From Siphonodentalium dalli (lineage: Eukaryota; Mollusca; Scaphopoda; Gadilida; Siphonodentaliidae), in the NCBI GenBank assembly GCA_032622095.1, contig CP136069.1, positions 160,197,043 through 160,261,042 on the forward strand: DNA of 64,000 nucleotides, in the 5' to 3' direction. A program made the translations under genes and the position numbers. Below are positions 26,601-35,522 of this stretch, piece by piece (within the stretch, counting starts at the first letter, position 1; the number at the start of each line of letters is the position of its first letter). Below the pieces are notes generated by a model that saw only the letters and a program-made list of their open reading frames with translations, was not told the origin of the DNA and did not search any database.

Positions 26601-29600
26601 ATCTAAGCCAAACAGAAATGAGCAGTGATTATGTCACATCCAATAATAATAAAACTGTAAAAACCCAGATCAGATTTTTTACTATTGACCATAACTGTCC
26701 CATGTGTGGAATTTCCTGCTTTAGGTATCATTATTAGGGTATTATGCACCCCGGGTGGCTACTTATGGCCTTATTATTGGGGATGCTAACCTATTAGATT
26801 TCAATCTACCGTGTAATCAAGGTAACATAATCCCTCCTATCTACCCCTGTGTACTCGGAGTCTGGACTAAGTTTCCGTTTCAGATAGGATTACTTTATGA
26901 TGGCCTCTGGTTACTAACAGTTTACTAGCAGGAAGTCGAGGATTATTATGCGTGTAATCAACTGTTTTATAATCCAACTTCAAATAACATTATATTAGCC
27001 TTAAGATATGTCTAGTTTATGTTTGTCTGAGTTTTACTGATCAACTTTAAAAAAAATAAAAAATTAGGAAGAATATATAAGCCCTAAATGTGGATTCACT
27101 TATTCTTTATTTTCCTATACCAATATAATTTATTAATATATAGTTTATTTTATTTGAATATGTAATGGAAGGGCACAGTATAAGGTATGTGTGCATTGCT
27201 TTATGTGCAAGAACAAATCTCATTTCTTATCAAAATGGCCATGTTTTGATCAGACTGATACCAGCTAAATTATATAAAATACCACACATTTATCTTCATT
27301 TTTGAAATTACTCATGTTAATTGAAAGGTGTAAAGCATTTAAAATCCAAATGACTTTCTATATAGAGGTATTCCTGGTTCAAATCATTTAAAATCCAATT
27401 GACTTTCTTTTTAGATGTATTCATGGCTCAAATCATTTAAAATCCAATTGACTTTCTATATAGATGTATTCATGGCTCAAATCATTTAAAATCCAATTGA
27501 CTTTCTATATAGATGTATTCATGGCTCAAATCATTTAAAATCCAATTGACTTTCTATGCAGATGTATTCAGGGTGCCAAGCATTTCAAATCCATTAGACT
27601 TTCAAAATAGCTGTATTCAGTGTTCATTTCATTTAAAATTGACTTTCTACATAGATGAATTCACAGTTCCAAGCATTAAACATCCAAATAACTTTCTATA
27701 TAGATGTATTCAGGGTTCAAAGCTAATTTAAAAAAAATCTAGTTTACTTTATATGCTGCTCATGAATAAAATAACAGATTTGTTGTGAGAAGTGCAACTT
27801 GAAAGATGCTTATATTTGAAATTGTATTTTATATGCTTATTTAATATTGTTTATGTTTAAGAGGGACACTACAACATATTTTGTTAATTTTTCAATGACA
27901 TATTTATATTTTTTTGTATTCTTTATTGGTCTATAAATATATTGGTCTGTATTTTATATTGGTCTATATATATTTGGTTTTCAAATTTTTTTCCAACATT
28001 TTATGTTGTTGTTGTAACTGAAGGTCTGGAACCCTGAGAACGTCATTAATAATATTATATTTCTTGAAAAAATATAATCTGCAGCTAACATTGAGAGCGA
28101 GTGCTGTTCTGCTATGTCTATATGATGTACCATCAATTATTTGTTTGATATACGATCTAACACATCACTAGTGAGTTAAGCAAATATACTTTAGCATAAT
28201 AGGGAATAATGCCCTGGTATTTAATGAACAGTAGTGATAATAGCAGGATATTTGACAGTTAATTCCCCTTTAATCTCATTCAGGTGGCCCCAGGTGCCCA
28301 GGGATATTTATTCAAGGATACTGAATCTATTCCCCTGGGGAGGGGATTTGAAGAGGAGGAAAGTATCATGATCTAAATCACAGGCCATCTTGGGACAGAG
28401 ACAGATCACCCTCCATGAGGTATTGATGAACTGTTTTTGGTAACTTGAGCCTAATATTTAGGGATGATACTGCCAGCTTTGTATGGTTAACAGATTGGTT
28501 TTCACTGTAGGGGACCTTAATTCTCTAAACTTCCTCACCTTTAAAAATGCTTAGATGGGTTCAATTACAGAACTCCATTACTTTTAATGACTATCTGTAA
28601 AAATATTTATCTATTGTTTTTGGTATCATTGAAGTATGGTTTAAAATAAATATTTTTTATTAGAATAATCTGGAAATACAAATTTCCTATCTGAATTCAC
28701 ATGATTTTTGTATTTATTTTTTAATTTTGTTTGTTTGAATTTGTTTCAATTGGAAAGGAATGATTTCCCAGCATGACGTGATAGAAATCACTTTAATCAG
28801 TGTCAAAGTGTCTCACCTCTCACATGGTACTGTCTCTCTTCCCATAGATAAATTCCCTAATGTAGAAGTGACAGATCATAGAAGGGGAGGGGGATTCTCT
28901 ATCTTAACCCTTTCTATACTGAATGGATTCTTCCATTCACTTATAAAAGTATACATTGGAATGCTCTATTATTCATTTGGAGGGATGTTCAGGGCAGATG
29001 GATTTCTATTAACCCTTTACCCAACAAAACGGCCAAAAACGCCCATATAAAGCTTCAACAGCCTAAAATATCTTCGGTCTGTCTCAATAACACCATACAA
29101 ATATGGATATCATTGGAACCGGTTCATTGACCACATTGTGATGGTTACAGTTATGCCCTGTGCCAATGCATTCTCTTATATATGCGAGTCGACCATAGGT
29201 CGCCTTGCATATATAAGAGAATGCATTGGCCTAAAACCTTTAACACTTTTTACCATTTTTTCTTACATTCTTTAACAATTTTATAATTTTTTCTTACATT
29301 TTTTAACAATTTAAAAAAAAAATTCTACATTCTTTGACAATTTTATCATTTTTAATATGTGTTAAGCCAATTCATTCTCTTATATATGCGAGGCGACCTA
29401 TGGTCGACTCGCATATATAAGAGAATGCATTGGCATAGGGCCGTTCTGTTGGGTAAAGGGTTAATTGATGGGAATTATTCAGATAATAACTTCAACAAAT
29501 TTTGTTGAACTTTTTATCTGAATTTTTCTTAAGGGAATTAGAGTATTTAGTATAGAAAGGGTTAATTTTCACAGCTTCATGCATTGCATGCAAGAAGGGG

Positions 29601-32600
29601 CAAGAAGAACAGGGGGCGGGGGCAGACAGGGCTCGGGTCCTCTATCCCTTGGCCAGTGCATATAATATTTTCACAGGGAAGAGGCCTGTTCCCAAGATGA
29701 TCCTCTTGCCCACCATTGCCCCATATCATTCTGTAATTCTGCCACCATGACAGTGAAAATTGAAATTCTGAAGGCTATGATTCTGGCCTTTCATAAATCT
29801 GCCACCATGATAGTGAAGATTGTCATTCTGGAAGCTATGGTCCTTGCCTTTTAGTAATTCTACCACCATGACAGTGAAGATTGTCATTCTGGAAGCTATG
29901 GTCCTTGCCTTTTAGTAATTCTACCACCATGACAGTGAAGATTGTCATTCTGGAGTCTATGATCCTTGCCTTTCAGTAATTCTACCACCATGACAGTGAA
30001 GATTGCCATTCTGAAGGCTATGATCCTTGCATTTCAGTAATTATGGTGCCATTTCCCTCATTGTCTTTAGATCATATCTTTTAGTGTGACAATATTTGGG
30101 GTGGAAAAGGTTTGGGTACTAATTCTAATAATCTAGGGCTCTTATATTTATACTTGTTCAAAGGTACCTAAAAGCCCACAATTAATCAACTAGAACTTAT
30201 ATCTAGAACACAGTAAAATTTATGAAGAATGATGATAGTGGGCTGATAAATTCAGATTAGAAGATAGATGCACCACAATAGGAAATCATTGTCCGACTCA
30301 GTACTACAGATATAATAGTGTTTGTCTCCAAGTCAGACAATTGAGTGAAAATAAAGCGTGTTTAATGGTGCAAAACCTTTTGTAAAGCAACCGAACCATT
30401 CAGAAAATTACATGTTGAATCATCCATGGCACATGCGTGATAATGTAGGGTTCGATCAAGTGAGGGGCTGTCGTTCAGAATCCTAATTAGATCATTAGCC
30501 AAATTAGGCTGAAAAAGTAGCTAGATTTATGATATGATATGACAATGAGTTCCAAAAAGAAGTGTCTAAAATAGAAAAGATGAGCTGCTGTCATCGCCGG
30601 ATGTGATATTGATATCAATTTTAGTTCAGTTGGAAACGAGAAAGGTGTGAACATTCAATTGAGACACCATAGTATTTCCTAGGCTTGATATGGAAGCGGT
30701 GATATTTGTGGCTTGATCATGGTAATTAGGGTGACCACACTACCCTGGACTCATTCATAATGTACGAAGCATTGTGTTTTTGGCATGTGCCGCGGAGACA
30801 GAATAGTTATTAGACTTGATTTGTAGGGACTGAGTCTTGTCACAAGGTCCTGATTTGTTAAAGATATAAAACTGTGCCATCGTTGATTTATGACTAGGTT
30901 CATCATGGCTGTTATAGTTTGTGGAGCAGTAAAATTGATTGCAGTGATTTTTGAAGGCTGTAAAATGTTTTGACTCTAAATCATGCATCACATTTTATTG
31001 GGGGTTGTGATTTAAAAGCTGAGATTTGTGACGGAAATAAACTTGATTATTCTAATTATTGACGGTGGACAATTTTGTGTCTTTTGACTGATAATTATGG
31101 CAGTCATCCTTGTTTTGCATAATTCTTTTTAATTTAACCCTTTCATGATGACTTTGTTGTCAGCCACCTGGCTTTCTTCAGCAATGATATAATATAAATG
31201 TATAATGTTTTAAGTCAATGGGAGAAAGTGGCATGCAAATGGAAGGGGTGCTGTTGGAAGTTGGAGGTATATCCCCCTGTCCCCAATAAAAAATCCCTAC
31301 CTATGTGTCTGCCTTAACCCTTTACCCAACAAACCGGCCAAAACCGGCCAAATAAAGCTTCAACAGCCTAAAATATCTTGGGTCTGTCTCAATAAAACCA
31401 TACAAATATGGATATCATTGGAACCGGCTCATTGACCACATTGTGATGGTTATAGTTATGCCCTGTGCCAATGCATTCTCTTATATATGCGAGTCGACCA
31501 CAGGTCGCCTCGCATATATAAGAGAATGCATTGGCCTAAAAAACAACTTTTGTTAAGCCAATGCATTCTCTTATATATGCGAGGCGACCTATGGTCGACT
31601 CGCATATATAAGAGAATGCATTGGCACAGGGCCGTTCTGTTGGGTAAAGGGTTAAAGTGATCATTGATATGACACCTTGTGCACAACAGATTTGTGCATA
31701 AAAATCAATTATGATTCTGTTGTATTCAAAATTGGTTGTGACGAGATAGATTTTCCCTGATATTGTTGAGACACAGTCTCACAGAGGAAGCCACCTATTA
31801 AACCAGACAGGTCTATTTTCCTTGGTATTACAGGCATTTATCAATATCCAGGCAGATCAAACTCCTAAAGGAATTGCTCAGTCACACCTAAGATACTCCA
31901 GTAATTGGTTATGGCAGATTAAATTTTAAAATTGATAAAATTTTAAATTAGAGTTGAGGTTATCTGGGTACAGCAGACAGTCCACTTGCGGTAATGCTCC
32001 AGCCACATGCAGTTTGGTCATTATAATTATCCGCCTCAATGCTCGCATCATTCCCGAAGGTGTGCACAAGGAATGCTCCAATGCATATCGCCATACAAGG
32101 CAATCGAGTGAAACTAGATATTACCTGCCCATAATAAACCAGGGTGAATAAGACAAATTGCTATGTGCGACCAGACTATTTATGTGACAGTTTGGAAAGT
32201 TAGACAAATAATTGAAATCAATCAGGCAGATCAATTTTCATTAATAATAGAAATTATGTTTCAAAATGTGCAATTTAACATGTCTACATGAGTCTCGGAG
32301 AATATTGATGAATGGTCAATTTGACTTGCAATTTACAGGAAATTTCGAAATAAAAACAGCTCACTGATTCACTTTTGAATTTGAATTTAGGCAAAAATAC
32401 TTACTTTGTTTCATAATTTAAAATTTTAATTCTTCAAAAGTTGGAAGGATTATTGTATACATATTGCTCGCCTTTACAAAATTATTGGGCAAGAGATTGA
32501 ATGCCACCGCAAAGAGAGCACCTGATGTCAAATATGATTTTTAGGATACATGTGTATTGCTAGATTTATTGCCACTAAATTGTCTCAAGGGATATAATGT

Positions 32601-33651
32601 ACTAATTTTAAGCCAAAGAAGTGAACTTGAGAGATGATGTACTGAACATGGATGATGACTATGTCACCATGACGAACAAGGGTGCATGGGAAAACAGTAT
32701 GTGTTTGGTGGAGCAGGGTTATATGGAAAACTGCACAGGTGCTTGAATCTATGGTTATAAAACACCCAAATAATTATGTGGTTAAATTTTCAAAAATGAT
32801 AATTCATTTTTTATAAGTTCCTGAATGTTCTTTTAACTTCTTTACATGTTTTTAATTCTGATTTTTCAACTTTTGGTTGATTCTATATCATTCTGTTTTG
32901 ACAACTGATATAAAAGTGGCTGTCAATTTTCATTGGGGAAAAATGTCTATCTGCTCTCTACCAGTTAGTATTTCTGGTTTGTTATCTATTTAACTACAGT
33001 ATTAATCCTTTCATGATGGGAGCTGTGCTGGTGCAGCATTAAAGATCCTGTGCCAGTGCATTATCTTATATACGCGAGTGTCTCATAGGAAGCCTCACAA
33101 ATATAAGAGAATGGCTTACAAGGTCAAGGTAAATGTATTCTCCCTATGAGAGACTCGCATATATAAGAGAATGCATTGGCATAGGGTTTTATCAAAATTT
33201 CGGGAAGCGCCAGTCACAGAAGGGCCCTGTGCCAATGCATTCTCTTATATATGTGAGTCGACCATAGGTCGCCTCGCATATATAAGAGAATGCATTGGCC
33301 TAACACATTAAAAATTATAAAATTGTTAAAGAATGTAAGAAAAAATGGTAAAAAGTGTTAAAAAAAAGATTTTTTTTAGGCCAATGCATTCTCTTATATA
33401 TGCGAGGCGACCTATGGTCGACTCGCATATATAAGAGAATGCATTGGCACAGGGCATAACTGTAACTATCACAATGTGGTCAAGGAGCCGGTTCCAATGA
33501 TATCCATATTTGTATGGTTCTATTGAGACAGACCGAAGATATTTTAGGCTGTTGAAGCTTTATTTGGCCGGTTTTGGCCGGTTTGTTGGGTAAAGGGTTA
33601 ATCAGTGAATTACTCACCTTTGTCAGTTTTCGAAGAGAACATTTTCTTCAT
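8520..33651 (-). CDS. C2-PDZ-DH-PH Rho guanine nucleotide exchange factor, PsGEF-like (14 coding exons, complete)
   Basis: Predicted activator of Rho-family GTPases (GDP/GTP exchange by the DH domain), probably cytosolic or cortical. Joining exons 33618-33651, 16938-17047, 16455-16549, 14621-14689, 13824-14223, 12835-12916, 12351-12456, 11815-11995, 11258-11422, 10710-10844, 10262-10429, 9646-9984, 9052-9259 and 8520-8674 gives 2247 nt = 748 aa plus TAG, with GT/AG introns and consistent phases throughout. Domains: C2 about 12-144, Ser/Thr/Pro-rich linker 145-236, PDZ about 237-313 (loop GFGF at 245-248), basic linker 325-359, DH about 366-560 (E377 is the expected CR1 glutamate), Ser-rich spacer 562-603, PH about 635-745 (invariant W731). 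The start is the first ATG after an in-frame TGA at 33694-33696. C2-PDZ also occurs in RGS3 and SYD-1, but C2-PDZ-DH-PH matches what I recall of protostome PsGEF. Alternative upstream promoters or exons cannot be excluded. Confidence 0.85.
9052..9259 (-). CDS. RhoGEF coding exon 13 (PH domain N-terminal part)
   Basis: Residues 629-697 plus one base. The strands WRPIHLMLFTDILLQVEVD and YMTVIEEPLHLHDICGIDA are typical of a DH-associated PH domain. Acceptor TTTACAG|GTATT and donor ACATG|GTAAGA. Confidence 0.9.
9646..9984 (-). CDS. RhoGEF coding exon 12 (DH end, Ser-rich spacer)
   Basis: Residues 516-628. HLKEIFSLLTDI and YPRLTSVVQGIQKTLV finish the DH domain. Residues 566-600 are Ser/Gly-rich (ASSSGSSVSSRQRHQP), an unusually long spacer between DH and PH. 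IMSACDPEVMAIQDKLIFA leads to the PH domain. Acceptor TATCTTTAG|CACTT and donor TTCAT|GTAAGT. Confidence 0.88.
10262..10429 (-). CDS. RhoGEF coding exon 11 (DH domain, CR3 region)
   Basis: Residues 460-515, QAYSDYAHGLPESSKLL and LNDQPTVSAFIRHPIE. The last motif corresponds to the P..R...YPLLL helix of DH domains (CR3) but is divergent (IRHPIEHL with exon 12). Acceptor TTTTTAG|ATGCA and donor TAGAG|GTATGT. Confidence 0.87.
10710..10844 (-). CDS. RhoGEF coding exon 10 (DH domain)
   Basis: Residues 415-459, LVMISEYLVRQIQDNV followed by an acidic/Ser-rich insert (SDSDSDSSF) and the helix LTSSIGLIYSSK. Acceptor TACTTTCAG|CTTGT and donor CAAAG|GTAAAT. Confidence 0.87.
11258..11422 (-). CDS. RhoGEF coding exon 9 (DH domain CR1)
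   Basis: Residues 360-414. AIQKLMQQELDFIDTM is DH conserved region 1, with E377 in the place of the glutamate that contacts GTPase switch I. RYSRPLRHFIISPQEHEILF continues the DH helical bundle. Acceptor TGTTACAG|AGGTC and donor AAAAG|GTAGAT. Confidence 0.9.
11815..11995 (-). CDS. RhoGEF coding exon 8 (PDZ end and basic linker)
   Basis: Residues 299-359. YCGSILTLEVRRYK is the last PDZ strand. The linker after it ends in a Lys/Arg-rich stretch (TPRSSKKSARISLFKQKKR) that could contact membrane or regulate the adjacent DH domain. Acceptor TTTTCTAG|GTACT and donor AAAAGG|GTATGT. Confidence 0.85.
12351..12456 (-). CDS. RhoGEF coding exon 7 (PDZ, second half)
   Basis: Residues 264-298, with the PDZ signature SPAEESGLHPDDGLLSVNG (the G.L..GD.IL.VNG pattern) and helix B STAVSVAKLI. 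In helix B the first position, normally His in class I domains, reads as Thr/Ala, so ligand class is not obvious. Acceptor TTTTACAG|GTTCA and donor ATCAA|GTAAGTT. Confidence 0.9.
12835..12916 (-). CDS. RhoGEF coding exon 6 (PDZ, first half)
   Basis: Residues 237-263, ITIRRGRNGFGFSLTSACPV onward. GFGF is the carboxylate-binding loop of PDZ domains. Acceptor CCATTTGCAG|ATCAC and donor AAAAAG|GTAAGG. Confidence 0.88.
13041..13630. mobile_element. T8 MITE in RhoGEF intron 5
   Basis: TTAA at 13041-13044 and 13627-13630 with termini AGGGATACTGTACGCCA and inverse TGGCGTACAGTACCCCT; about 590 bp with no recognisable ORF. It lies between coding exons 6 and 5 and is removed by splicing. Confidence 0.8.
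13824..14223 (-). CDS. RhoGEF coding exon 5 (end of C2, Ser/Thr/Pro linker)
   Basis: Residues 104-236. It starts LTEFLGCMSFG and VNGWYYLLSED, which close the C2 domain near residue 144. A low-complexity linker follows with SHSMTTPSHSMM-type repeats and several TP/SP motifs (TPGKSSRRTPTKQYRKS), plausible targets of proline-directed or basophilic kinases. Acceptor TATTTTAG|CCTGA and donor CTCACT|GTAAGT. Confidence 0.88.
14621..14689 (-). CDS. RhoGEF coding exon 4 (69 nt, C2 domain strand 6 and 7)
   Basis: Completes F80 and encodes ELLPEDKNKRMLISLWHREQ onward to C103. It fills the gap that would otherwise join KFSF directly to TEFLGCM. Acceptor TTTTTTCTTCAG|TGAAC and donor AGCTG|GTAAGAAA. Length 69 is a multiple of 3, so skipping it would keep frame but destroy the C2 fold. 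The opposite strand is open here and hides the exon. Confidence 0.85.
15670..15746. repeat. Minisatellite, 4 units of 19 bp
   Basis: TTACCCTGGTATTGAATTA repeated four times with almost no change, in RhoGEF intron 3. Confidence 0.9.
16455..16549 (-). CDS. RhoGEF coding exon 3 (C2 domain, middle)
   Basis: Residues 49-79 plus two bases of F80. It includes the C2 hallmark NSNNPYFDDKFSF (NP.F..F). Acceptor TTTTTACAG|ATATG and donor TCCTT|GTGAGTAC. The phase requires an exon starting with one base, supplied by exon 4. Confidence 0.88.
16938..17047 (-). CDS. RhoGEF coding exon 2 (C2 domain, N-terminal strands)
   Basis: Residues 12-48. It carries the GQLKLSIYV and MTVNIVHARHLT strands and the first loop ending CDSFAK, as in RGS3-type C2 domains. 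Acceptor ATTTTTCAG|GTCAG and donor CCAAG|GTACAT. It begins with two bases of the Gly12 codon. Confidence 0.88.
19447..19848 (+). mobile_element. T1 MITE (TTAA, CCCTTTACCCAACA termini), copy 1
   Basis: TTAA on both sides; termini CCCTTTACCCAACA and its inverse. Inside are two copies of a hairpin of about 66 nt (arm CCAATGCATTCTCTTATATA) at roughly 19600-19666 and 19752-19818, in opposite order, separated by an AT-rich spacer. A unique arm of about 150 bp (CGGCCAAATAAAGCTTCAAC...) lies at the left. No ORF with known domains. TTAA target plus a CCCTTT start resembles piggyBac-type ends; the family name is inference. Lies in RhoGEF intron 1. Confidence 0.85.
22919..23130. mobile_element. TA-flanked palindromic MITE (CAGTAATGCCCTAA), copy 1
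   Basis: 212 bp, nearly a complete palindrome, with TA at 22917-22918 and 23131-23132. Ends CAGTAATGCCCTAAATAATC; centre AAAGCTCTCACTGAAAGCTT. TA target plus CAGT start fits Tc1/mariner/pogo-type non-autonomous elements (inference). In RhoGEF intron 1. Confidence 0.85.
24573..25051. repeat. Minisatellite, 3-4 units of about 110-195 bp
   Basis: Units begin near 24573, 24768, 24879 and 25003 with AATGTTCTCAAGATAATTTG and end CTAAGATGACCCTGTCTCTC. The first unit is longer by about 80 bp. In RhoGEF intron 1. Confidence 0.8.
25644..25882. mobile_element. T2 MITE (TTAA, CCCTTTCATGA-type termini), copy 1
   Basis: Left end TTAACCCTTCCATGACTGGA followed by GCTTCCTGAAATTTTGCGAA. It contains the same hairpin arms as T1 (TGCATTCTCTTA, TATATAAGAGAATGCACTGG). 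The right end is decayed (GATAA in place of TTAA). Confidence 0.75.
27329..27728. repeat. Minisatellite, about 8 units of 49 bp
   Basis: Repeat core AATCATTTAAAATCCAATTG then ACTTTCTATATAGATGTATT. Central units (27380-27540) are almost identical and the outer ones diverged, as expected for unequal exchange. In RhoGEF intron 1. Confidence 0.85.
28914..29565. mobile_element. T4 MITE, TTAA-flanked, hosting a T1 copy
   Basis: TTAA at 28914-28917 and 29562-29565 with termini CCCTTTCTATACTGAAT and inverse ATTTAGTATAGAAAGGG. Without the nested T1 element it would be about 200 bp. The inner right part carries a small hairpin (AACAAATTTTGTT near 29490). Confidence 0.65.
29009..29464 (+). mobile_element. 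T1 MITE copy 2, nested in a T4 element
   Basis: Same ends, long left arm and two hairpins as the copy at 19.4 kb, with TTAA at 29009-29012 and 29461-29464. The spacer between hairpins is longer because a TTTTTTCTTACATT-like segment is repeated. It sits inside the element bounded by 28914 and 29565. Confidence 0.85.
29734..30045. repeat. Minisatellite, 5 units of 61 bp
   Basis: Core CTACCACCATGACAGTGAAG then ATTGTCATTCTGGAAGCTAT. Units 3 and 4 are nearly identical. In RhoGEF intron 1. Confidence 0.85.
31314..31655 (+). mobile_element. T1 MITE copy 3 (short spacer)
   Basis: TTAA at 31314-31317 and 31652-31655. Complete left arm and both hairpins, but the spacer between them is only about 20 bp (TAAAAAACAACTTTTGTTAA), showing that the spacer is dispensable. 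Lies in RhoGEF intron 1. Confidence 0.85.
33002..33601. mobile_element. Chimeric T2-T1 MITE beside RhoGEF exon 1
   Basis: Left half (33002 to about 33210) is a T2 element (TTAATCCTTTCATGATGGGA, CTGTGCTGGTGCAGCATTAA). It loses its right terminus and passes at CAGAAGGGCCCTGTGCC straight into an inverted T1 element that lacks its own first 15 bp or so and ends TGTTGGGTAAAGGGTTAA at 33601. The outer ends are TTAA from two families. The T1 end lies 17 bp inside intron 1 from the exon 1 donor. Confidence 0.8.
33618..33651 (-). CDS. RhoGEF coding exon 1 (start codon)
   Basis: Encodes MKKMFSSKTDK plus the first base of Gly12. The ATG is at 33649-33651 and the donor is AAAG|GTGAGTAA. Phase 1 joins cleanly to the C2 exon at 17047. 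An in-frame TGA lies 45 nt upstream with no ATG between, which supports this start if the 5' exon is contiguous there. The exon is too short for ORF detection and was found by phase matching. The far location (16.6-kb intron) leaves room for another first exon in other isoforms. Confidence 0.7.
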
Positions 33652-33960
33652 ATTTTTTACAGCCTGTAGTCTGTACCATGAAGTAAGCACAAATCACTCA
33701 GCAAGACGATATATTCAACAGAAGATCTCACTAGAAAACATCAACCAATAACACAGATCTGGAAATGATGAATAACGATGTCAATGAAATATCCGCACTA
33801 AAATTCACAAAATTCAAACAGTGTTTAATGATCAAGAAACAATCTGGAAGTGGTGGAGTCTTGAGTGTGGAAGTGAAGATGGGATGATTTTGGTATGAAT
33901 TGATTCCTCAGCAGGGTGCCTACTGATGGGTGATGCTGTAACACTATCTTATGTACACAA
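33652..33960 (-). promoter_or_regulatory. 5' leader / upstream region of RhoGEF exon 1
   Basis: The minus strand upstream of ATG 33651 has an in-frame TGA at 33694-33696 and no intervening ATG, so this is leader or promoter sequence. I see no clear TATA box or initiator; the transcription start cannot be placed. Confidence 0.3.
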
Positions 33961-35179
33961 CCAACATGTAAGCTATGATTCCATCTCTCTAATGACCCTA
34001 TACTTAAACACTATCATTTTATGACCCTGGTAACTCAATCTGGGAGTAAACTATAATCCCTTGGAGATTAATAGAGTCTTGGGTTTCTGGAAAAACGATA
34101 TGTGCTGGTATTCTGATAATCCCATTGTTGGATACATGCAGGCATCGTAAATTTATAAAAGTGGAATAATTGTTTTGTTAAAGTTTTTTGATATTCAGAT
34201 GAAGTAATAAATGAGATATGGGATTTCATATGTTGAGCTAGCGTGCAGAGCACCCTAATAAATTCAACAAAGAACAGTGATTATACAATTATATATACTA
34301 CAGTTTCGTAGTATACTGCCGTAGTTTTAACTTAATAATTAATGTTTAGGTTGCATTTAAAGATGCATTCAGGGTTCCAGACCTTAAAAATATAATTTAT
34401 TAAACATTGCTTTTTTGCTTTGTTTTGTTTAAAAAAAATTGAAAACTAAATGTGACATATATATAAACTAGACCGAAAATACAAAATAGTATCATTTTTT
34501 TTATTGAAAAATTAACATAAATTGATAAATATTTTTTGGTGTCCCTCTAAAACATCAAAACTATATAAAATAAATGCATAAAAAATTCAATATCAAAGAA
34601 AATATTGTCTCTGTTGCGGCATTTCTTGTCACAAACATTATATTTTACAGACTAGAATCTAATTAAAAGTAAAACAAGATCCATAAAAATTATAATTTCA
34701 CAACAAAACTGTTTGGATTTTGATTCATTATTGAAGAGTTATTTAAACCAAGTTCAATCTGAGTATCGAAACCCAAGAGTCATACTGACAGTCAAATAGT
34801 TCAAAACTTGAAAGAATATAAGGAAAGTCCCATGATGTGCATCAAGGTTGCAGAAGTCCATATAAGATTAGAGTTATCTCTCTTTGGAGTAACAGGAAAG
34901 CAGGTACATTCTGACCAATAAGTTTGGACAAAGTAATAAAGTGAAAGTATTTGAACTTGCCTGTCTTAGAAAAGAATTATAATAAAACCAGAAATATAAA
35001 TCATACCATCATTGGTCAGTATATCGTTATGTGCTCATGATGTTACAAAAAATCTTGATTTCTCATTCTCGATTTAATACCGTCATACTACATATAGAGT
35101 TTGGTAAAATCTGATAAGAGAATTTCAGCCAATTGTAGGCTTTTTACTTTCTTTTTATAAAATGTCAAGAAACTGGTTA
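33961..35179. other. Non-coding region upstream of the RhoGEF
   Basis: AT-rich. The part 34340-34560 is related in inverted form to 27700-27910 (GGTGTCCCTCT against AGAGGGACACTAC, and TTATTGAAAAATTAACA). No exon recognised. Confidence 0.45.
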
Positions 35180-35522
35180 GGCACCCAATGAAGGAGATTT
35201 AATAAAAATTAGTATCTCATCACGTGTCATGATATATCTATTGTTGAGTCGATTGTTTGGCAACAGGTCTGATTTGTTATCTAGAGATATCTAAGATCAA
35301 ACAAGGGGTTTATAGATAGAAGGGCAGAAACAATGGGATTTGACAGATCATCATTTTATCTAACACAATCTATGGATGCTCGTGTCAAGTGATTATTATG
35401 ATAACACCTGAAGAGTGTGGTCTGTTCTCTAAAAGTTTTAATAATTTTAGAAGTGAAATTTTGACTGGGAATATCTCAAACTATGATGATTGAAATAAGA
35501 CTTCAGAACATTGGGATATCAT

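Larger units (their letters stand above)
17048..33617 (-). other. RhoGEF intron 1 (16.6 kb)
   Basis: Bounded by donor GTGAGTAA at exon 1 and acceptor TTTTTCAG at exon 2. Besides the MITEs and minisatellites listed separately, the stretches 17100-19400, 19900-22900, 23200-24570, 25060-25640, 25900-27330, 27730-28900, 30050-31310 and 31660-33000 hold only AT-rich unique sequence and degraded repeats. Near 31137 there is an isolated TTTAACCCTTTCATGATGA that looks like a lone T2 end. I found no other exon-like stretch on either strand. Confidence 0.6.

Noticed and set aside
27329..27728. CRISPR-like regular repeat array
   Set aside because: Units of 49 bp are directly adjacent with no unique spacers, in a eukaryotic intron; this is a minisatellite.
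31133..31175. Isolated TTTAACCCTTTCATGATGA end
   Set aside because: Looks like one T2 terminus, but no partner end or hairpin follows, so I do not call an element.
31456..31686. Repeated frames encoding ILLYMR.DHRSPRIYKRMHW-like peptides (also at 19688, 41881, 41936, 59855)
   Set aside because: These are translations of the T1/T2 hairpin arms on either strand, not conserved proteins; their number follows the MITE copies.
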